A stretch of 21,323 nt of DNA from Planctomycetota bacterium. Its GTDB lineage: Bacteria > Planctomycetota > Phycisphaerae > UBA1845. A program made the position numbers and the translations under genes. The notes beneath the pieces were generated by a model. That model made no database searches. It saw nothing but the letters and a program-made list of their open reading frames with translations, and was not told the DNA's origin. The stretch covers positions 1 through 21,323 of the forward strand of contig JAJRSP010000192.1 of NCBI GenBank assembly GCA_024278775.1, written 5' to 3'. Every line of letters starts with the position of its first letter. Position 1 is the stretch's first letter. Shown here in pieces: positions 16,658 to 21,323 of the stretch.

Positions 16658-16686
16658 ACCGTATGCTGTCCGGCGCTTAGCGTCAA
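16658..16686 (-). promoter_or_regulatory. Sigma70-like promoter of gap-pgk-rpe
   Basis: On the minus strand TTGACG (16686-16681), a 17-base spacer, TACGGT (16663-16658). Transcription would start near 16651, giving a leader of about 80 bases. Confidence 0.5.
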
Positions 16687-16754
16687 GGAGGCTGCGCGAG
16701 TTGAGACGATATCACCATCACCCAATGGGCTTGGATGGCGTCAGTTGCGTACGG

Positions 16755-16784
16755 CCGGGCTGCGTCGCTATCGGTAGCGCCCGG
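16755..16784 (-). terminator. Possible terminator after the pteridine reductase-like gene
   Basis: CCGGGC (16755-16760) pairs with GCCCGG (16779-16784); inside, GCTA-TCGG-TAGC forms a tetraloop stem. It lies just past the stop at 16812. There is no T-run. Confidence 0.4.
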
Positions 16785-16811
16785 TCGAGATGTGGGGCGG
16801 CGTGAGGTCGA

Positions 16812-17627
16812 TCACCGAGCGACACTCCGACCGCCGTCGATGGGAATCACCTGGCCTGTGATGTATTCGCCGGAAACCACCAAAAAACGAACGAGCCCGG
16901 CAACTTCCTCAGGGGTACCCTCCCGGGCAAGCGGCACGTCTGATACCAGCCGGTCACGAAGCGGCTTGTCATAGGTGTCGGGAAACACTGCAATTCCCGG
17001 TGCGACCCCGTTGACTCGGACCGCAGGTGCAAACGCCCGGGCGAGTGATTTGGTGAGACTGACCAGACCGGCTTTGGACGCGCAATAGGCCAGATGGCCC
17101 GACCAGGGTTGGTCGGCGGAGATATCACATAGATTCACAATGCAACCTCGACCCGACGCACGAAGCCACGCCTCCGCATAGTGGCACAGCGCGGCCGGTG
17201 CCACGAGATTGGTGCGAAGCAGCCGCTCCCACACTTCGACGTTAAACGCGGTGAGCGAATCTTGAGATTTCGAGGAAAACTCCGAAGCGTTGTTGACCAG
17301 AACGTCCAACCGGCCGATTTGGGCCACCGTCTGGTCGATCACCGCCGGCCAGGATTCAGGTCGGTTGAGATCGGCAGAGACAACGGTGCTCTTCCGACCA
17401 AGAGACTCCACCTGTGACGCCACGGCACAGGCCTCGGACTCCGAAGTGCGATAGTGAATCGCCACGTCGTAGCCGGCCCGTGCAAGCTCCACCGCCACGG
17501 CCCGTCCCACTCGTTTGGCCCCACCCGTCACCAGCGCAGCCAGGCGAACGAACTCTCCCGAACCGGATCCTGCGTTTGTCTGCGGAGAGGACGGCGTGGG
17601 CGTCTGCGGAGTGGTCGGCGACGGCAT
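16812..17627 (-). CDS. Pteridine reductase-like short-chain dehydrogenase
   Basis: 271 residues. An SDR whose NADP motif is TGGAKRVG (34-41), the TGxxxRxG form of pteridine reductases (PTR1, FolM), followed by AIHYRTS, which usually binds the NADPH phosphate. The active site reads Asp168, Tyr181, Lys185. Asp takes the place of the usual SDR serine and the spacing of 13 and 4 matches PTR1 Asp181-Tyr194-Lys198. PTR1 and FolM reduce dihydrofolate, biopterin or monapterin. NNAS (112-115) and the end GQVIPIDGGRS are typical SDR. The first 25 or so residues are Pro/Ser/Thr/Gly-rich and variable. The ATG lies two bases after the preceding stop, so it is the last gene of the dnaJ operon. Substrate is inferred. 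Confidence 0.82.
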   Translation of the reverse strand: MPSPTTPQTPTPSSPQTNAGSGSGEFVRLAALVTGGAKRVGRAVAVELARAGYDVAIHYRTSESEACAVASQVESLGRKSTVVSADLNRPESWPAVIDQTVAQIGRLDVLVNNASEFSSKSQDSLTAFNVEVWERLLRTNLVAPAALCHYAEAWLRASGRGCIVNLCDISADQPWSGHLAYCASKAGLVSLTKSLARAFAPAVRVNGVAPGIAVFPDTYDKPLRDRLVSDVPLAREGTPEEVAGLVRFLVVSGEYITGQVIPIDGGRSVAR

Positions 17628-17629
17628 GG

Positions 17630-18109
17630 TCAGCCCACCCCCACACCGAATCCCGAGTTGTCACTGCGGTCATCATCGCCGAACGTATCGTCATCGTCAT
17701 CGTCATCGTCATAATCCGGAACGCGATGCATCGACCAGACATCGCTGGCGTCCGTCGGCGGCGGACGCTGGTGACCGAGGTAGATCCGATGACGCCGCAT
17801 CGCCCGAACAATGACGAAGCCACCGACCAACAGCGTCATCACCACGGTCATCACCACGAGCAGCAGCATGGGCAACGCACGCGCGGCCTGGATGCGGTCG
17901 TCACGACGGCTTTCGATGTCGGCTACCCGAACCGTCGTCGGGGCAATGGCTTCACCGCCATGCGATCGAACGATGGCCTGGGCTTGCGCCGGCACGGAAT
18001 CTCGCATGATCCAGCTTCCGAAAGCCCACAGAATCAACAGTGTCCCTGATGACGCCAGCAACAAGCCGAGACGCAGGCGGTACTGTTCCGTTCCGGGATA
18101 GCCAAGCAT
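17630..18109 (-). CDS. Two-TM protein with poly-aspartate tail
   Basis: 159 residues. The ATG at 18109 shares a base with the dnaJ stop (TGATG), which fixes the start against a GTG 30 bases upstream. TM helices lie at about 13-34 and 79-102, with a loop rich in charges between them. The cytoplasmic or external tail holds DYDDDDDDDD (122-131), TFGDDDRSD and a Gly/Val end. The aspartates are encoded by four tandem GACGAT repeats. I recognise no family. The tight junctions (one-base overlap upstream, two-base gap downstream) make it part of an operon with the J-protein and the pteridine reductase-like gene. The acidic tail could bind cations or a basic partner. Confidence 0.7.
   Translation of the reverse strand: MLGYPGTEQYRLRLGLLLASSGTLLILWAFGSWIMRDSVPAQAQAIVRSHGGEAIAPTTVRVADIESRRDDRIQAARALPMLLLVVMTVVMTLLVGGFVIVRAMRRHRIYLGHQRPPPTDASDVWSMHRVPDYDDDDDDDDTFGDDDRSDNSGFGVGVG
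17687..17712. repeat. Hexanucleotide tandem repeat (ATCGTC)4 coding poly-Asp
   Basis: Four ATCGTC copies plus AT, read on the minus strand as alternate GAC and GAT codons. Copy-number slippage would keep frame (two residues per unit). Confidence 0.85.
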
Positions 18110-19080
18110 CAGTTCGACACTCCGGAAGACCAAGGGCACGACGATCGCGGATGATTCACGTCCAGCGCCGCGAGCGCAGTATACAACTCTCGCTGCTCGT
18201 CGGTGAGCGGTGCCGGCGGCACGATCTTGATAACCACAAAAAGATCACCGCGCGGACCGGTGCCCACTTTTTGTATGCCACGACCCTTGAGACGCATCTT
18301 TGATCCACTCGCCGTACCCGGCGGAAGCGTCATGATCGTAAGCCCGTCCAGCGAGGGAACCTCGATCTTGCCGCCTAGCGCTGCCTCCGCAGGAGTCACC
18401 GGTACCTCCACGTACAAATCAGTCCCGCGTCTCGTGAAGTAAGCGTGCGGCTGAATGCGACAGACCAAGATCAGGTCACCGGGCTGGCCGCCGGGCGGTG
18501 CCGGAATGCGCCCGCGAAGGCGAAGCTTCTGCCCGTCTTCCACACCGGGCGGCACCTTGACCTCGATGTTTTGGACACCGGCCGCCGTGTTAAGTGACAG
18601 GTTGAGCGACGTGCCGTGAACCGCCTGGTCAAAAGATAGGGAAACCTCTTGTTCCTGATCGGCTACGCGCATGGGTGGTCTGGCCCGACGGCGACCGTTG
18701 CCACCGCCGAAAGCCCCACCGAAAATCTCATCGAAAAAACCCGGACGCCGACCGCCGCCGATCGACGATAGCAACTCCTCGAGATCATCCGCCCCGACCT
18801 TCGACCCACCCCACTGATACACACGCTCGCCCGTTGACCCGGTCTCCCACTGCCCCACACCAACCTCGCCATAATCGTCGTACTGCTTTCGTTTGGTCGC
18901 ATCGCTTAGGACATCGTAGGCATGCTGCACTTCCTTGAACTTGGCCTCGGAGGCCGGATTGTCCGGATTTCGGTCAGGGTGATATTGTTTCGCAAGTCGA
19001 CGGTAGGCCCGCTTGATTTCGTCGGCCGAGGATGACCGATCCACACCGAGTACCTCGTAGTAATCCCGCTTCGCACTCAT
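18109..19080 (-). CDS. DnaJ-family co-chaperone, CbpA-like (no zinc finger)
   Basis: 323 residues from ATG 19080. The J domain is complete: [26 protein letters not shown] with HPD at 34-36, and [14 protein letters not shown] Gly/Phe-rich part follows ([20 protein letters not shown]). Then come two C-terminal substrate-binding domains with [31 protein letters not shown] and GDLILV. The four CxxCxGxG zinc repeats of DnaJ are absent, so it is the class B (CbpA-like) type. It would stimulate Hsp70 ATPase and bring it unfolded clients. The open frame goes 125 codons further upstream, but that part has no homology and includes the promoter. Its stop overlaps the next gene (TGATG). Confidence 0.9.
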   Translation of the reverse strand: MSAKRDYYEVLGVDRSSSADEIKRAYRRLAKQYHPDRNPDNPASEAKFKEVQHAYDVLSDATKRKQYDDYGEVGVGQWETGSTGERVYQWGGSKVGADDLEELLSSIGGGRRPGFFDEIFGGAFGGGNGRRRARPPMRVADQEQEVSLSFDQAVHGTSLNLSLNTAAGVQNIEVKVPPGVEDGQKLRLRGRIPAPPGGQPGDLILVCRIQPHAYFTRRGTDLYVEVPVTPAEAALGGKIEVPSLDGLTIMTLPPGTASGSKMRLKGRGIQKVGTGPRGDLFVVIKIVPPAPLTDEQRELYTALAALDVNHPRSSCPWSSGVSN

Positions 19081-19140
19081 AGACGCACATTCCCCCCGGC
19101 CAACCGCCGGTCGCTTGGATACCGCATGCCGATCCAGGTA

Positions 19141-19169
19141 AGTATAGGGATTGCTCCACGCGGATGCAA
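19141..19169 (-). promoter_or_regulatory. Sigma70-like promoter of the dnaJ operon
   Basis: On the minus strand TTGCAT (19169-19164), a 17-base spacer, TATACT (19146-19141). Transcription would start near 19134, 54 bases before the ATG. No CIRCE-type repeat is seen. Confidence 0.5.
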
Positions 19170-19206
19170 AAAACGGCACGTACGGCGACTCCCTTTTTTC
19201 TCGCGG

Positions 19207-19234
19207 TGGCTCAATCGATCCATGTCGATACAAT
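19207..19234 (+). promoter_or_regulatory. Candidate promoter of the first lipoprotein gene
   Basis: A good -10 (TACAAT, 19229-19234) with a poor -35 (TGGCTC, 19207-19212) at 16 bases. It diverges from the dnaJ operon promoter. Confidence 0.3.
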
Positions 19235-19264
19235 GCCACCGGCCTACAAACACAGGAGAACGCC

Positions 19265-19963
19265 ATGACCAATATGCGACGCAAGATCACGATGACCATC
19301 GGGTTCGTAGCGATGGGAACACTATCCGGATGCGACACATCGAACCCACCGGCGGCTACGCCACCATCACCACAACACCCACCCACCACGGCGAAGGCCG
19401 CGCCGACGGCCCCGCCAACGACCACGCCTCCGGGGCATCCCGACGTGCCGGACACTCACGCCGCCACGGCGTCCACCGCGCAAGACGGTTCTTCGTTGAA
19501 GCTGACCGGAATCAGCCTGACCGTGCCTTCGGGCTGGGTCGCCCAGCCAACCCCCACCGGACCGATGGCCCCCAAGGCCGTCTTCTCTTTGCCCCACACC
19601 GGTGAATCGGGCGAAGACGTCAGCGTTCGTATCACCTATTTCCCAAGCATGAAGGGCAAAGATGAGATGAATATCGACCGTTGGATCCGCCAAGCGCGTC
19701 ATGCCGACGGCACCCCCCTCACTCGTGCCGACGCCAAAATCGAACGGAAGGAATTCGGCAACGTTCGGGTGACCACGGTCGACGTCAGTGGCACCATCCA
19801 AGCGACAATGCGCGCCGCACCCAAGACGGGAAACCGCATGATCGCCGCTATCGTAGACCACCCCCGCGGCCCCCATTTCGTCAGTATCGTCGGCGACAAA
19901 GCAGCCATGGATCACTGGGAACCGACGATCCGCAGCTTTCTCCACAGCGCGAAAGTGGAGTAG
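19265..19963 (+). CDS. Hypothetical lipoprotein with Pro/Thr/Ala-rich linker
   Basis: 232 residues from ATG 19265 with AGGAG about seven bases upstream; an earlier ATG adds an unlikely leader. The signal peptide ends in LSGC (20-23), so Cys23 should be lipidated. A low-complexity Pro/Thr/Ala stretch follows (about 27-60), then a folded domain (about 78-232): [15 protein letters not shown], then [10 protein letters not shown], and '[22 protein letters not shown]' at the end. This last pattern (predicting the outcome of a fit to 'W......L.S') is common in planctomycete lipoproteins of unknown function. I recognise no enzyme motif. It is monocistronic. Confidence 0.7.
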   Translation: MTNMRRKITMTIGFVAMGTLSGCDTSNPPAATPPSPQHPPTTAKAAPTAPPTTTPPGHPDVPDTHAATASTAQDGSSLKLTGISLTVPSGWVAQPTPTGPMAPKAVFSLPHTGESGEDVSVRITYFPSMKGKDEMNIDRWIRQARHADGTPLTRADAKIERKEFGNVRVTTVDVSGTIQATMRAAPKTGNRMIAAIVDHPRGPHFVSIVGDKAAMDHWEPTIRSFLHSAKVE

Positions 19964-20031
19964 ACGAACCTCCAGGCGGTACATCCGTCCGACCCCTCAT
20001 CGTAATAAATGGTGTGGCGTGGTGGCCGTTA

Positions 20032-20060
20032 TTGCCTTGGGAGTGAGGCAGGGATACCAT
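20032..20060 (+). promoter_or_regulatory. Candidate sigma70 promoter of the glycine-zipper lipoprotein
   Basis: TTGCCT (20032-20037), a 17-base spacer, TACCAT (20055-20060). The start of transcription would be near 20067, 47 bases before the ATG at 20114. Confidence 0.45.
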
Positions 20061-20113
20061 CCTGCGCCGTGCAATAGTTTGTATCGTTCGACACATTATG
20101 GAGAGGACATGTC

Positions 20114-20701
20114 ATGAAATCTTCTAGTTCCGTATGGTTGGCGGCTCTGTTGCTTTCCCCGGTGGCTTGGACGACCGGCGGCTGTGCGTCACACCGTGTA
20201 ACGCCTATGACGTATTCCGCTGACAATCCCTACGCTCCGGGCGGCGTGTTGTACGAATCCTGGGAACAAAAGCGAGCCATTGATGGTCTCTTGGGCGATT
20301 CGAGGGTCACACACACCGCAATCGGTGCCGGCGGTGGTGCCATCGCCGGACAGGCCATCGGGCGTGACACAGAGGGCACGCTGTGGGGCACGGGCATCGG
20401 TGCGGCCGCCGGACTCACCTCCGGCTCAATCAGTGACCACAACCGTAAGATTGAGCACGAAGACCAGATGACCAGACTGGCCAACGACTGGCAGATTAAG
20501 CACAACCGGGAAGCGCAAAACAAAAAGGATGTCGCACTCGGTGCCACCATCACGGAGGAGCAGGTTCAAGCGCGGCTCGCGCGGCTTGAAGCCGCACGGG
20601 CCGCCCTGGCGGAGCGTAACCGTAACGTCGACAGGGCCCGGCAAATGCGTGAGATTGACGCGGAAATCGCCCGTCTCAACGCTACCACCACAACGCGGTA
20701 A
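20114..20701 (+). CDS. Glycine-zipper lipoprotein with C-terminal coiled coil
   Basis: 195 residues. GAGAGG lies upstream of the ATG. The signal peptide ends at Cys24 (TGGC, an imperfect lipobox). Residues about 67-97 are a glycine-zipper hairpin, with small residues spaced four apart (AIGAGGGAIAGQAIG, then GTGIGAAAGLTSGSI), like the 17-kDa surface antigen / YMGG families that insert into or pack on membranes. The C-terminal 80 residues are highly charged and look coiled-coil (EEQVQARLARLEAARAALAE). It is probably an envelope protein; its role is unknown. Confidence 0.75.
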   Translation: MKSSSSVWLAALLLSPVAWTTGGCASHRVTPMTYSADNPYAPGGVLYESWEQKRAIDGLLGDSRVTHTAIGAGGGAIAGQAIGRDTEGTLWGTGIGAAAGLTSGSISDHNRKIEHEDQMTRLANDWQIKHNREAQNKKDVALGATITEEQVQARLARLEAARAALAERNRNVDRARQMREIDAEIARLNATTTTR

Positions 20702-20702
20702 A

Positions 20703-20736
20703 CAAAACGGCACCGGCCCGGTTGCTAATTGTTTTG
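20703..20736. terminator. Bidirectional terminator between convergent genes
   Basis: A central hairpin (about 20710-20725, one bulge) is flanked by CAAAAC on the left and GTTTTG on the right, which also pair with each other. Read in either direction a T-rich run follows the stem. It sits in the 23 bases between two facing stop codons. Confidence 0.6.
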
Positions 20737-21177
20737 GGCCCCTTCATCGATCCAAGTACGGATGAGCTCGACGTCGGTACTGGACAGCGCCGGTCCCCCA
20801 AGGGGCATGCGGCTACCAACGGGCGGATTGCTCGAACTGACTTTCAGATAGAGCAAGCTGTCTGCCGAATCACCGGGAACCGCGAAGGTGAGGCGCGTAT
20901 CCCGCACGCTGGTCTGATCCACCAGCATATCAAACGAGAGGCCGGCCCCCAGCCGCAGCGCGATCCCCGCCAAATCGGCCACACCCCCATCGACGTGGCA
21001 GATGATGCAATGGGCGTCGAAAATCGGTTGAATCTGGTCGCGAAATGACACCGGACCAACCTGTGGAGCGTCGTCACCCGAAGTCGGTGGCAACACGGCC
21101 CCGCTGGGGCACCCGATCGATAACAACAAAGTCAGCGTAAGCACGACACCAAGCCAGATGTTTTTTGTCTGACTCAT
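20725..21177 (-). CDS. Planctomycete-type cytochrome c lipoprotein
   Basis: 150 residues from ATG 21177, chosen because GGGAG lies eight bases upstream; the longer frame adds 33 unlikely residues. The signal peptide ends at Cys23 (SIGC), so it is probably lipidated. The haem c site is complete: Cys57, Cys60, His61 (HCIICHVDGG). MPLGGPALS near the end offers Met as sixth ligand, followed by IRTWIDEGAQNN. The pattern 'VSFRDQIQPIFDAHC' and 'VPGDSADSLLYLKV' is that of the short cytochrome c domains common in planctomycetes. It would carry electrons in the periplasm; the partner is unknown. It lies convergent to the glycine-zipper lipoprotein. Confidence 0.85.
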   Translation of the reverse strand: MSQTKNIWLGVVLTLTLLLSIGCPSGAVLPPTSGDDAPQVGPVSFRDQIQPIFDAHCIICHVDGGVADLAGIALRLGAGLSFDMLVDQTSVRDTRLTFAVPGDSADSLLYLKVSSSNPPVGSRMPLGGPALSSTDVELIRTWIDEGAQNN

Positions 21178-21323
21178 AGAACAGGCTCCCATGAAGTAAG
21201 CCGTGTCAAGGCCGTAACTCGTTGTGGTCGTGAGACTTGACCAACCTCCCATTCGCGCTGGCGCTAAACGCCGCACACTAAGCTGGTCCTGTCAAGCGGA
21301 GACGCCCATTCTCCTTTTCGGGC

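Noticed and set aside
17414..18049. 211-codon plus-strand frame opposite the poly-Asp gene
   Set aside because: Product is Arg/His-rich with an artefactual Ile-Val run from the repeat; the opposite strand has operon-style junctions.

Overview
The window is about 60% G+C, densely coded bacterial DNA and most likely comes from a planctomycete, perhaps Phycisphaerae. This is inferred from the protein families. The window opens in a prepilin-type protein whose C-terminal HGGEGQNVLFADG segment is a one-residue-longer version of the planctomycete H-X9-DG motif. It also holds a small PQQ-blade protein with an alanine tail and a planctomycete-type cytochrome c lipoprotein. I see no rRNA, tRNA, CRISPR array, prophage or intact insertion sequence.

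Layout, plus strand, 1-10617: a partial prepilin-like gene; a secreted C45/Ntn-type hydrolase; glutaryl-CoA dehydrogenase (gcdH) abutting a fused E1 alpha-beta 2-oxoacid dehydrogenase with no spacer; a three-gene ferrous iron operon; and a PQQ-blade protein followed by a small membrane-anchored protein. The iron operon encodes a membrane-anchored DtxR/FeoA fusion, a FeoB GTPase and a FeoB permease, joined by two ATGA overlaps. A strong hairpin at 10621-10663 closes the plus-strand half.

Minus strand, 19080 down to 10699: dnaJ/cbpA-like gene, two-TM protein with a poly-Asp tail, and pteridine reductase-like SDR (one tightly packed operon); gap-pgk-rpe (central carbon operon); accD; a hypothetical exported protein; and a His-rich DUF1579 protein. 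At the right end are two plus-strand lipoproteins (19265-19963 and 20114-20701) and a convergent minus-strand cytochrome c lipoprotein, separated by a bidirectional terminator.

How they work together: gcdH and the fused E1 would make and then oxidise an acyl-CoA, possibly 2-oxoadipate to glutaryl-CoA to crotonyl-CoA. The feo operon appears to carry its own metal sensor. gap, pgk and rpe join glycolysis to the pentose phosphate pathway, and accD starts fatty acid synthesis. Several sigma70-like promoters can be read with 16-17 bp spacers. The most unusual part is the feo operon, where a DtxR-type repressor fold is tethered to the membrane, fused to FeoA, and followed by a FeoB divided into separate GTPase and permease genes.
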